Source: Proteobacteria bacterium UBA1278
GTDB taxonomy: Bacteria; Pseudomonadota; Gammaproteobacteria; Comchoanobacterales; Comchoanobacteraceae
Length of the DNA: 17,898 nt
NCBI GenBank assembly: GCA_002308435.1
Contig: DBUY01000037.1
Coordinates: 799-18,696, forward strand
Direction of reading: 5' to 3'
Shown: piece after piece, positions 1 to 7,431 of the stretch
Position numbering within the stretch: position 1 is the first letter of the stretch
Layout: the number at the start of each line of letters is the position of its first letter
Made by a program: the position numbers and the translations under genes
Notes under the pieces: model-generated
What the model saw: the letters and a program-made list of their open reading frames with translations, nothing else
What the model was told of the DNA's origin: nothing
Database searches by the model: none

Positions 1-1
1 T

Positions 2-829
2 GTTGCTTCTGATGCCGGGAAATCTTCTTCACCTATCGAAAATATAGAGGTGTATTGTCGAGAGGTATTAAAATGTGATGATGTATTTCACGCAAATCAA
101 CAGCAGCACTTCGATGGGGAGCGGTTGAAAGATATTATCCGACTGATGCAGTCATGTGCCGAGGATTATTTGGCAAATGACCAGGGTCAAGTTGATCGAT
201 CTCAGCATCTTGTGGGTCCTCCGCTATTGCCTCATGAGGGTATTATCGACCAGCTGTATTGCTTACAGTTATTTAATGAGGGTGAGTATTGTCTATATGA
301 TTTTCTCAGTCATGTAACGCCCACACGGGTTTCCATTGAGCAAACCCCAAAAGATATGTGCTCAGTTTATAATCGTTTGCGTGATGACCTCACAGCCTTA
401 CTTTTGTACGACGTGCGTTTAACGCAACATGATGTCGTCAAACTCATTTATGCCGAGGTTGATGGTGAGTTGCGTATTATGCCTGAAGCCATGTCACATA
501 CCAAGAATAAACGGATCACGCATTCTGAGCTGAGTAATGCAATGAACGTGACGGCTGCTGGTGAGTTGTATTTTAAAAAAATTGATGGTCAATGGTCGCT
601 ATATATTATCAACAATGGCTCAGGGCATTATCGGCCGACTCAAGCGAGTACGTTAGCAGTGGTTGATGTCGTTAAAAAAGTATTGTCACAGCAGAAAATT
701 GACACGTCATCGGTTCATGTTTGTAACTGTCTTGAGGTATTAGCACCGATTTACGTGGATAGTGAGGTATCAGATCTATCTGTGGATGGTAAACGCCATC
801 GCGATAATCAAGTTACTCATAAAGTATAA
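2..829 (+). CDS. C-terminal part of an orphan protein with an SGHYRP-type module (5' end outside window)
   Basis: The reading frame is open from base 2, so the GTG at 50 is probably internal and the gene is cut by the left edge. About 275 residues are visible and there is no membrane segment. A module between about 515 and 637 runs ITHSEL, then AGELYF, then NNGSGHYRP. From memory, the pattern HS(x)L...AGEL...NxSGHYxP recurs in many uncharacterised secreted, effector-like and polymorphic-toxin proteins; I could not verify this by search. The part before the module is mostly helical and rich in charged residues. The last about 60 residues have no recognisable motif. The gene converges on the FkbM-like gene with only 15 bp between stops and no clear terminator. 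Function unknown; a secreted or host-directed role is an inference. Confidence 0.75.
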   Translation, partial: VASDAGKSSSPIENIEVYCREVLKCDDVFHANQQQHFDGERLKDIIRLMQSCAEDYLANDQGQVDRSQHLVGPPLLPHEGIIDQLYCLQLFNEGEYCLYDFLSHVTPTRVSIEQTPKDMCSVYNRLRDDLTALLLYDVRLTQHDVVKLIYAEVDGELRIMPEAMSHTKNKRITHSELSNAMNVTAAGELYFKKIDGQWSLYIINNGSGHYRPTQASTLAVVDVVKKVLSQQKIDTSSVHVCNCLEVLAPIYVDSEVSDLSVDGKRHRDNQVTHKV

Positions 830-844
830 TGACACGTGTTTAAC

Positions 845-1639
845 TTATTGTAGCTGATCTTTGACGAGCACTTCGTAAAAGTGTTGAAATTGTTTATCAG
901 GCATTGCTTTTGGATCGCCGGATTGATGTTTCTTGTATATGATCTCGGCAGGGCCATGGTGATTGTAGACTGTCTTGAATCCATGACTATAAAAGATTTG
1001 ATGCATCCTATCGTCATCTTCTGTTTTTGTCCAGTCATTTTCTAAGATGATTGTGGTTGCATTTTTGAGTAGGTCAGGGTGCTCGTCGGTCATTTTCAAT
1101 AAGCAGCCCTCACAATCAGCAATTATAGTATCAAATTTTACTGGCGGTAGTTGAGTGCTTTCAACTGGTTTCCATTTGTTTAGCCAACCAAATAGTGTTC
1201 TTGGCCGAGTTATCCATCCTTTCTGTTCGAGTGGGCTGTTCGATATTGAGGGTATGACATGAACGTTCTCGTGTGCAAGTTTGTTTGCTTCGAGATTTTC
1301 TTTTGTTGTCAATTGATCATGCTTATTACTTTCAGATGTGTAGAATATGCTGGATTTATCGAGTATTTTTGCGATCGTCAGCGTATTTCTGCCGGTGTTA
1401 CTGCCAATTTCTAGTACATTAACGTCTTTCTTGAGATAGTGTGCCGTCATAATTTGCTCGGGTAGCTCATCGAGCCGGTGGCTTAGACCATTGCCGTGTG
1501 GCGTATCTTTTATGATGTTTTCCAGCTTACGGCAGCTCGCGCTGGGGAGATTGTATTCAGCACAATTTATTAAACCTTTGTTGGGTGTTTCTGCTGCGAT
1601 TGTTGTTATGGATATCAATGTTAGGAGTAGTGGTATCAT
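845..1639 (-). CDS. FkbM-like SAM-dependent methyltransferase with N-terminal signal or anchor segment
   Basis: A 264-residue protein. A class I methyltransferase fold is indicated by the SAM-binding motif VLEIGSNTGRNT (residues 75-86), an acidic residue after strand beta-2 (E103 in SES) and FDTIIADCEG (169-178), the post-II motif typical of FkbM enzymes, which usually O-methylate sugars or other hydroxyls. Residues 3-16 are strongly hydrophobic (PLLLTLISITTIAA, then ETP) and look like a signal peptide or anchor, although the n-region lacks a positive charge. Export would be odd for an enzyme that needs cytoplasmic SAM. No start further downstream would remove the segment without cutting into the ordered region. 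No good Shine-Dalgarno is visible. It is divergent from the glycosyltransferase-like gene at 1799, and the pair may modify a surface glycan (inference). Confidence 0.7.
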   Translation of the reverse strand: MIPLLLTLISITTIAAETPNKGLINCAEYNLPSASCRKLENIIKDTPHGNGLSHRLDELPEQIMTAHYLKKDVNVLEIGSNTGRNTLTIAKILDKSSIFYTSESNKHDQLTTKENLEANKLAHENVHVIPSISNSPLEQKGWITRPRTLFGWLNKWKPVESTQLPPVKFDTIIADCEGCLLKMTDEHPDLLKNATTIILENDWTKTEDDDRMHQIFYSHGFKTVYNHHGPAEIIYKKHQSGDPKAMPDKQFQHFYEVLVKDQLQ

Positions 1640-1643
1640 ATCG

Positions 1644-1665
1644 TGAAGTGATTGCTGTTACTTCA
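1644..1665. promoter_or_regulatory. Small inverted repeat just upstream of the methyltransferase gene
   Basis: TGAAGT (1644-1649) and ACTTCA (1660-1665) form a perfect 6-bp inverted repeat with a 10-base spacer. It starts 5 bp upstream of the methyltransferase start codon, inside the 159-bp divergent intergenic region. It could be an operator or a 5' leader hairpin covering the start, but a repeat this short may be chance. Confidence 0.2.
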
Positions 1666-1772
1666 TAATCGCATTGTAGTCAAAGATAAGTCAATAGCCT
1701 GAGCTTTTTTTTAATATTTGTTGAGATTTTTGTTTTCAAGTATAGCTTTAACATTTCTATTTGGAGTAAGGT

Positions 1773-1805
1773 GTGGAATATTTGGTATTTGATTTTTTAT
1801 GGTAA
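1773..1805 (+). CDS. Ten-codon mini-ORF overlapping the start of the next gene
   Basis: GTG at 1773 opens a 10-residue reading frame (MEYLVFDFLW) that ends with TAA at 1803-1805. It is preceded by GGAG at 1763-1766, six bases before the GTG, which is one of the better Shine-Dalgarno matches in the window. The ATG of the glycosyltransferase-like gene (1799) lies inside its last codons and has no ribosome site of its own. This arrangement is what translational coupling by a leader cistron looks like. It could be chance, as AT-rich leaders often contain short frames. Confidence 0.3.
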   Translation: MEYLVFDFLW

Positions 1806-2884
1806 CATCTAGGTCGACACTCTTCGCTGTTTTGGTACTTGTGATCACCCTGAATACCTTTGCTGACAGAAGTCATACACCTTTCTCTTCGGCAACACTA
1901 GCTCGAATTGACACTGGTAGCACACTAATGTTCCGTAATGATTCATTGTCTAAAAAAAAGGTGCTGGTCGGTATTTTTGGAGTTTGTTCTCGGTCATTTC
2001 GTTATACTTGGCCTCAAATTGTTCGTATGATAATACAACCACTCGAGATGGATTATGACGTTGATATTTATATTCAGAACAATCAGGTTGACAACATTGA
2101 TCGTATGGATGGTGAGGCAATACAATCAAGTGGTCGTTTTCTTGCACAGACACATCATAAAGTAGACTATGTAGAGTTTTTTCAGAGTGAGATCGATAAT
2201 GTGCTTTCTTTGATTTTCAAGAAATCTGATACGTACTTTCCTGGATTTTATGAGCCAGGTGATCCTCGGCATCCAGGTGGCCACAAGGGGCATCGTCAGA
2301 TGAAGCTAAACGGGATTCGTCAGCTCTATCAGGAACAGAAAATAGCAGACTATGTTATGAGTCATAAAAATTATTACCAGGCTGTTGTTATACTAAATTC
2401 AGATCTATATCCGCTACTACCGATTAGTAGTGACGACCTGAATGTCGCGGCAAATCTACCAAATACAGTGGCGACCTCAGTGCAACAGGATTGTGGTGGT
2501 ATAACGAACGCATTTTATATGGGTTCGCCACCGTCGGTTGCATCTGCCTTGGGTATTTTGCAGTCTTCAGTCAATCAGCCAGTGTATGCAGAAAGTTATG
2601 AGAAGTTACTATTCATGCATTTTAAAAATCATGGGATCAGCCGTTTAGTAACAAATATGCCTTTTTGTAAAATGCGTAACAATCACCAGTGTGTTTACTC
2701 TGGCCGAGGTTTTTACGGGCCTGCTTATATGCGGCTGGATTATAAGCATCGATCTATAGTCAAAAATTCAGTATCTGAAATACAGTTGACTTCTCGTGTA
2801 AAGAGTGGTCACTTGAAGTTTGTTCTTTACGCAATTATTTTTGTTTGTCTCGTTCGATTTGCTCGGCGTCTCCGCAAGCATTAA
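1799..2884 (+). CDS. Membrane-anchored glycosyltransferase-like protein
   Basis: A 361-residue protein with an N-terminal hydrophobic segment (residues 8-22) and a C-terminal membrane segment (340-352) followed by a very basic tail (RFARRLRKH). This suggests a large domain outside the cytoplasm held by one or two anchors. The domain follows the layout of orphan GT-A-like glycosyltransferases of capsule and viral clusters: a first strand with VGIFGVCSRSFRYT (57-70), IRQLYQEQKIADYV (173-186), then VVILNSDLYPLLPI (196-209) where such enzymes carry the R/N-x-D metal-binding strand. A glycine-rich FYMGSPPSV stretch (239-247) and a helix (267-279) at the usual place for the acceptor side follow. 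The family call rests on pattern memory. An in-frame TGA at 1790 forces the start to 1799. Its own ribosome site is absent; see the mini-ORF at 1773. Confidence 0.6.
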   Translation: MVTSRSTLFAVLVLVITLNTFADRSHTPFSSATLARIDTGSTLMFRNDSLSKKKVLVGIFGVCSRSFRYTWPQIVRMIIQPLEMDYDVDIYIQNNQVDNIDRMDGEAIQSSGRFLAQTHHKVDYVEFFQSEIDNVLSLIFKKSDTYFPGFYEPGDPRHPGGHKGHRQMKLNGIRQLYQEQKIADYVMSHKNYYQAVVILNSDLYPLLPISSDDLNVAANLPNTVATSVQQDCGGITNAFYMGSPPSVASALGILQSSVNQPVYAESYEKLLFMHFKNHGISRLVTNMPFCKMRNNHQCVYSGRGFYGPAYMRLDYKHRSIVKNSVSEIQLTSRVKSGHLKFVLYAIIFVCLVRFARRLRKH

Positions 2885-2961
2885 CTCAGTTTATTTACAG
2901 TAATGAAGATATGGGTAGTTGTCTGAACTGCTTTCTGTGCGTTTCTATTATTATAAGCATA

Positions 2962-2970
2962 TGATATAAT
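2962..2970 (+). promoter_or_regulatory. Extended -10 promoter for the dihydrouridine synthase gene
   Basis: The sequence TGATATAAT has a perfect TATAAT at 2965-2970 and a TG one base before it (extended -10). At 17-bp spacing the -35 position (2942-2947, TTTCTA) matches the consensus at only three of six bases, which an extended -10 can tolerate. Transcription would start near 2977, leaving a leader of about 8 bases before the ATG at 2985. Confidence 0.5.
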
Positions 2971-2984
2971 TCTTATTTTTCTGG

Positions 2985-3962
2985 ATGATGGCGCGATATA
3001 CAGTAGATCAATTACACCAACGATTGCAGTCCCATCGTATTGTTCAGGGGCCTTTGGCGGGCGTGAGTAGTGTGCCGTTTCGTGAGTTGGTGTGGCGCTA
3101 TAGTCAACCGGCCTGGGTGTGCAGTGAAATGATTTCCTGTCGCACTATTATCTCAGGTAGCCCTTCAATAAAACAGCGTTATTTGCAGATTAGTGCGCAA
3201 GAGGGGCCATTGTGCATGCAGATTGCGACTGATAATCCTGAGGATTGTGCGAAAGCGTGTGCAGTGCTTAATGCGCTTGATATTGCCATGATTGATCTTA
3301 ATGTGGGATGTCCTGTTAAGAAGATTCGTCAGCGTCAACAAGGGTCGTATCTGCTATCGCAGCCAGATCGTTTGTATACTATCGTTCGCGCGCTGAGAGC
3401 GCATAGTTTGCATCCAATCAGTGTTAAAATTCGGGTGGATGGCTCAACGAACGATCGTTTTAATGAGGATGTTCTGGATGCGATTAATCGGGCGGGGCCT
3501 GATTTTTTGACTGTGCATGGTCGAAATTACCAAGAAGGGTATGACACAACTTGTCATCATGATCAAATTGCCTTTTTTGCTCAGCGCGCCCATATGCCAG
3601 TGATTGGAAATGGCGATGTGCATGACCAATCAAGCGTCGAAGCGATGTTGGCGCTTGGTTGTGCTGGTGCTATGATTGCGCGTGCGTCTGTTGGTGCACC
3701 GCGGCTAATCGGTAATATTCAGGCTCGAATGGGGCTAATATGCGCAGCGGATTCGGTGAGTATGCCAGAGACTTGGGCGATGTTTTGTGCCCATATTAAT
3801 GGGTTGTCACAATTATTAGGGCGTGAAGACTTGGCATTAGCCCAAGCTCAGGGTCTGATCAAATATTATGCTAAACGCAATCAGTACCCAAGTTCGATCG
3901 TGAATGCGGTTCGTTCCACTCAGACAATAGCTGCATTATCTGATTTGGTTTCTTTACTCTAG
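2985..3962 (+). CDS. dus: tRNA-dihydrouridine synthase (Dus family)
   Basis: A 325-residue FMN-dependent TIM-barrel enzyme that reduces uridines of tRNA to dihydrouridine using NADPH. Signatures in order: the first strand GPLAGVSSVPFRELV (residues 22-36, equivalent to the usual APMAGVTDxxFR), SEMIS (47-51), the active-site loop NVGCPVKK with catalytic Cys109, the SYLL stretch (121-124), SVKIRVDG, TVHGRNYQEGY and the phosphate-binding GNGD. Length is normal for the family. I cannot decide between DusB and DusC types; the first-strand deviation from MAGVTD and the sequence around SEMIS fit neither perfectly. Starts at 2985 and 2988 are both possible (ATGATG). No Shine-Dalgarno is seen, in line with the very short leader predicted from the promoter at 2965. 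It stands alone as a housekeeping gene between orphan genes. Confidence 0.9.
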   Translation: MMARYTVDQLHQRLQSHRIVQGPLAGVSSVPFRELVWRYSQPAWVCSEMISCRTIISGSPSIKQRYLQISAQEGPLCMQIATDNPEDCAKACAVLNALDIAMIDLNVGCPVKKIRQRQQGSYLLSQPDRLYTIVRALRAHSLHPISVKIRVDGSTNDRFNEDVLDAINRAGPDFLTVHGRNYQEGYDTTCHHDQIAFFAQRAHMPVIGNGDVHDQSSVEAMLALGCAGAMIARASVGAPRLIGNIQARMGLICAADSVSMPETWAMFCAHINGLSQLLGREDLALAQAQGLIKYYAKRNQYPSSIVNAVRSTQTIAALSDLVSLL

Positions 3963-3992
3963 TCACGTTAAGTAAGGCCCTAATATCCGAAG

Positions 3993-4046
3993 ATGTCTAG
4001 ACTTGTCTTGTTGTTTTTGCTATTATTTTCCGGTCTATTTAGCTGA
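3993..4046 (+). other. Signal-peptide-like mini-ORF in a different frame, before the 545-residue orphan gene
   Basis: ATG at 3993 encodes MSRLVLLFLLLFSGLFS and ends at TGA 4044-4046, eight bases before the ATG at 4054 of the next gene. A basic residue followed by a leucine-rich core and small residues is exactly the make-up of a Sec signal peptide. The following frame reads VYLADDF directly before its ATG. One base fewer in this stretch (for example in the five-T run near 4013-4019 or the four-T run near 4026) would fuse the signal sequence to the large protein. It may be a broken or slippage-switchable N-terminus, a sequencing error, or a short leader cistron. Confidence 0.4.
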
Positions 4047-4053
4047 TGATTTT

Positions 4054-5691
4054 ATGTATACACCGACTGCTCTTGACTATCGACTCGCTGTGCGTATTAC
4101 AGTTAGTGGTAAGCACTACTATTTTTCTCGACGCCATTTCATGAAGCGATTTGTTGAATTTTCCGAGAAAAAACTGCGTGTTAATCCGCATCAGAGGCTC
4201 ATGAAGCAGGATTACCACGTGATCAAATCGCTGAAGGATTTTGAGCTGGCGAGTCAGTCGTTCGATGAAACCGTTGATGATCGCACTTTATGGGTATTTG
4301 AAATTGCAGATCGACTGATTACCGGTGGGCATAAGTCTAACCGATATCTGAGAGACGAGTTATTGACAAGTGAATACAATGGGAAATTTCGCCTGGGGGG
4401 TGCTACTTATCCAGATATGGCTAAATTTTTGAATAGCGAGCACGTGTCGATATCTGATGTTGCTATCGTGGAACAGATGATAGAGGTGTTTACTGAGGGT
4501 CGTGAGAATACGGATGACTGTCCTTTGATCCCGTTAATGCTGGCTGTACTGTTGATTGCAGAGCCAAGCCGAAGCCCGTCAGCATTTTTGCCGACATTGT
4601 TATTACTCGATTTGATACGGCATGAACGTTACGATAGCTTCGGTGAAAAATACACCCTAGTCGATAGCTTGTGTAACCCAGTTCTCTCAGGCTCTGAGCG
4701 GGGTCACGATCCAATTACTGGTCTTCCGCATGAAATTTTACTCAGTATGGTTGGCATGCCGACTCAACGTGATGTGGATCATGCGCGTGACGTGAAAGCG
4801 GCGATTGATGCCGGGGATCATAGTCAGCAATTACCGATGATGCGGATATCTGGTTCAAAACGTCGTTCATTTTTTAATGTTGGTGGGGCCAATAATGGCA
4901 CCCATGAGCCAGACAATATCAGACGTATCAAGCACTCAGATGCAGCAATGCGGACTGGTGGCTGGGGCTCAATGGCGGCAAAGCATTCATATACAGAGAT
5001 GTATGGCTCGAATGCTGATCCCGATCAGCACGACATCAATCAACAACGAGAGCTTACGGGTCATATCAAATCATTTTGTATTCTGGTCGATTGGTTGCAT
5101 ATGAAGGATTGTGCTATGCCAATGCATCGAAGTGATGTGGAGCGGCTTTCCAGGATAGTGCTTTTTGATTGTCATGATGAGATTCTAGAGGGTGTATTCA
5201 ATGATCTATTTGATGGTGTTCAAGATTATTTGACTTGTGCTACCGGAGATCCGACACAGTTTTTTGATTCGCATGATACCATGCACCCAGCAGTTGACCC
5301 TGCAGGTGCATTTGAAAAGCTTAGAATTGCTCAACAGTCACTTGACGAAGGCACTGCTGACTTAGAAATGCGCGAGGAAATTGATCCACGTATTGCTGAT
5401 TTGATTGCTTATAAACGTCCTGAGCAAAAGGAAAATCAGCCGGTTCCCTACATTTTGCTGAGTAATGACGCACAGCAGCAGGAGTTGAAAGAAACAAAAG
5501 AAACAACTGTCACTGCGCCTAAGCCTATGAGTTATCGTGATGCGCTTGTATCTACGACAGGAAACTCCTCAAGGAACACAGCGCTGATGAGTCAGTCGTT
5601 ATTTGTCTCTCAATCGCAAGGTGGTCCACTGGCTCAGCGGCAGCCGAACTCAGGTGCCTTGAAATCTGATGCTTCTCGCATGCCTCGATAA
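4054..5691 (+). CDS. Orphan 545-residue protein, possibly missing its signal sequence by frameshift
   Basis: I do not recognise the family. The frame is open from a TTG at 4003, but that extension (SCCFCYYFPVYLADDF) is unlikely as a protein start. ATG 4054 is preferred, although no Shine-Dalgarno precedes it. Seen in the protein: a basic N-terminal part with HYYFSRRHFMKRF, a hydrophobic helical patch at about residues 157-189 (PLIPLMLAVLLIAEP then AFLPTLLLLDLI), a long polar middle rich in D, H and G, and a low-complexity S/Q/T/N-rich tail of about 60 residues. This layout, large and soluble with a disordered tail and no known domain, is common among secreted effectors of host-associated bacteria, but no secretion signal is proven. 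A signal-peptide-like frame lies immediately upstream at 3993-4046. Confidence 0.7.
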   Translation: MYTPTALDYRLAVRITVSGKHYYFSRRHFMKRFVEFSEKKLRVNPHQRLMKQDYHVIKSLKDFELASQSFDETVDDRTLWVFEIADRLITGGHKSNRYLRDELLTSEYNGKFRLGGATYPDMAKFLNSEHVSISDVAIVEQMIEVFTEGRENTDDCPLIPLMLAVLLIAEPSRSPSAFLPTLLLLDLIRHERYDSFGEKYTLVDSLCNPVLSGSERGHDPITGLPHEILLSMVGMPTQRDVDHARDVKAAIDAGDHSQQLPMMRISGSKRRSFFNVGGANNGTHEPDNIRRIKHSDAAMRTGGWGSMAAKHSYTEMYGSNADPDQHDINQQRELTGHIKSFCILVDWLHMKDCAMPMHRSDVERLSRIVLFDCHDEILEGVFNDLFDGVQDYLTCATGDPTQFFDSHDTMHPAVDPAGAFEKLRIAQQSLDEGTADLEMREEIDPRIADLIAYKRPEQKENQPVPYILLSNDAQQQELKETKETTVTAPKPMSYRDALVSTTGNSSRNTALMSQSLFVSQSQGGPLAQRQPNSGALKSDASRMPR

Positions 5692-5745
5692 TTTAATCAA
5701 ATGAACGTCATTTTCGTAATGGCAATCGGTACTGACAAATTACTG

Positions 5746-5765
5746 AGACGATGTCTACTTTTTTT
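5746..5765 (+). terminator. Weak candidate terminator after the 545-residue orphan gene
   Basis: AGAC-GAT-GTCT (5746-5756) forms a short hairpin followed two bases later by seven T residues (5759-5765). The stem has only four base pairs, so efficiency would be low. A second, longer pairing of AGACGA (5746-5751) with TCGTCT further on is also possible. The position, 55 bp after the stop and before a convergent gene, is right for a terminator. Confidence 0.3.
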
Positions 5766-5824
5766 AACGAGTCGTCTTGTTTCTTTGGATTGAAAGAGCT
5801 GGTCATAGACTGGGTGAACTGGGC

Positions 5825-6523
5825 TTATCTGATTGGTGCGGGTGATTGCCCAGCATTTGGTGAGATTGTTAGTTGGTATGATTCGTAGAAACGTCGATTT
5901 TCTGATAGTGACGCCAGACTGCTCTCACGGTATTTATCGATGGCGCTGTCCATATCAATTATCCACAATGCAAAAGCAAGATATCTGACGAACTTGATCG
6001 CAGAATTTTGTGGTTTCATTTGGTGGTAGTCGATTTGATGATTGATATCTGCGATTATAATTTCCATACTTTTTGATTCAATAGGGCTGATATGGCAGTT
6101 TTGCCCGAGGTCGTGATTTTTGATGATTGGTACATTGAGTAGTTCGCTTTCATAGTCTTTGAGCTCACAATAAAGACCGATCATGAGTTGGTTGTATATG
6201 TATTTGATCAATAAACACATCAATCCACCGACGCATAGTGGGTAAAGACTGATAGGGGTTGTCACAAGGTATGGAAGCAAGTGATGTGCATGGAGTAGAC
6301 CTGCGATCGTGAGTAAATAAACTGATGCCGTCATCACGAAATCATATTGATCCATCGTTTTGTTGTGAGCTTCAGGGTTTTCAGGCTCTGAGCGCATCGT
6401 GATTAAGGGTCGCACAAGCCATTTCATGATATAACTGAAGAAGCTGCTGAGTGCAAAAAAACCGAGTCCGAGTGTAATCGCATAGCCATCTGCTGCGAAT
6501 GTAGACTGTTTGAATATCGCCAT
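5825..6523 (-). CDS. Small membrane protein, paralogue of the adjacent gene
   Basis: A 232-residue protein of no family I know. Three hydrophobic segments are visible at about residues 14-37, 62-78 and 82-118 (the last probably two short helices or one long one), followed by a polar cytoplasm-like tail. Residues 82-121 (from LLPYLVTTPI to GLYCEL) match residues 83-122 of the product of the gene at 6652-7299 with about 19 of 40 identities and no gaps. A second matching block lies near the end: VRYLAFALWIIDMDSAIDKYR (179-199) against IRYYANTLWLLDFDDITQPDR. The two genes are in tandem on the same strand with 128 bp between them, so they arose by local duplication. Start at ATG 6523; no strong ribosome site. 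Function unknown. Confidence 0.7.
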   Translation of the reverse strand: MAIFKQSTFAADGYAITLGLGFFALSSFFSYIMKWLVRPLITMRSEPENPEAHNKTMDQYDFVMTASVYLLTIAGLLHAHHLLPYLVTTPISLYPLCVGGLMCLLIKYIYNQLMIGLYCELKDYESELLNVPIIKNHDLGQNCHISPIESKSMEIIIADINHQIDYHQMKPQNSAIKFVRYLAFALWIIDMDSAIDKYRESSLASLSENRRFYESYQLTISPNAGQSPAPIR

Positions 6524-6651
6524 ATTTTAAGCTTAAAGGTTGCTTGTTTAATTCTAATAGTAAATTAATGCGGTCTTGAGTGCAATGTTGCTTATTTTTA
6601 CCACGTATCTTGATGTGGGTCATGAATTATGTATATCTATGCGTCTAGTGA

Positions 6652-7299
6652 TTAGCGTGTGTATGCTTGGCTATTCTGTCGATCGGGTTGAGTGATGTCG
6701 TCAAAATCTAATAACCATAAGGTATTTGCATAATATCGTATAACAGGACAAGCTGAGTCTACTGGATGCTGAGATTGAGTGAGGTATTGACCTTGGTTCG
6801 ATCGGCGATTGTCGTGCTTGTTATTGTTGTGTTGTTGGGTTTTCTTTTTATGTACTTGTTGACTCCAACTATGACTGAAATTGGGTTTATCACGATGTGA
6901 TGTCACTCTACCTATTTGCTGCTGATATACTGTCAGCTTGCAGTGAAGTGCTCGAATGATTCTGTTGTATTGGTTTTTTATTGCGAGGCACATGATCAGA
7001 CCCATGAAGGCTTGTCGATAATCGATAGGTGTCGTTACCAGTACTGGAATCAGTGTTCGACCTTCCATCATCGTGCAGATAGCGATACCGTAGGTCATCA
7101 TTTTCAGGAAGGTGTCTTCGACCCTCTGGGATAGATTTTTTTGGAAGCTTTCGGTCATGCAATCTGAATAGCTTGACAGGAATGGTTTCGCTATGTGCCT
7201 TACTGCGCAGTTATAAATAGATTGTAGCCCGAAAATACTCAGCCCAACAGCGCTAGGATACAGTAGAGTCGCGAGGTTGAATTGGATAAAAGATGACAT
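6652..7299 (-). CDS. Small membrane protein, upstream member of a paralogous pair
   Basis: A 215-residue protein. Hydrophobic segments lie at about residues 10-29, 67-80 and 83-118; the strongly conserved core is LIPVLVTTPID...GLIMCLAIK..YN. It is clearly homologous to the product of the next gene (5825-6523) over this core and over a C-terminal block (LWLLDFD, residues 194-200). Between these blocks lies a very polar insert (about 140-180) with VHKKKTQQHNNNKHDNRR, which the paralogue lacks in that form. The basic tail suggests the C-terminus is cytoplasmic. No enzyme motif is seen. No Shine-Dalgarno precedes the ATG at 7299. Function unknown; the pair might form a heteromeric membrane complex (speculation). 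Confidence 0.7.
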   Translation of the reverse strand: MSSFIQFNLATLLYPSAVGLSIFGLQSIYNCAVRHIAKPFLSSYSDCMTESFQKNLSQRVEDTFLKMMTYGIAICTMMEGRTLIPVLVTTPIDYRQAFMGLIMCLAIKNQYNRIIRALHCKLTVYQQQIGRVTSHRDKPNFSHSWSQQVHKKKTQQHNNNKHDNRRSNQGQYLTQSQHPVDSACPVIRYYANTLWLLDFDDITQPDRQNSQAYTR

Positions 7300-7431
7300 G
7301 GGTGTTTGAGGCGATTAGTGATGTTAAGCCGCAAGCTATCATAGCGCGCGTGATAAGACAATCTGAAACAAATTATTTGAAGTGCTTATGCTGAGTGCAC
7401 CTACAAAACATTAAGTCTTGAGAGTATACGT

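Noticed and set aside
817..1038. 73-residue minus-strand frame overlapping the methyltransferase 3' end
   Set aside because: It lies inside the better supported methyltransferase gene and has no recognisable features.
4003..4053. TTG start at 4003 for the 545-residue orphan gene
   Set aside because: The extension is cysteine- and tyrosine-rich with no ribosome site, and in another frame the same bases encode a clean signal-peptide-like sequence; ATG 4054 is preferred.
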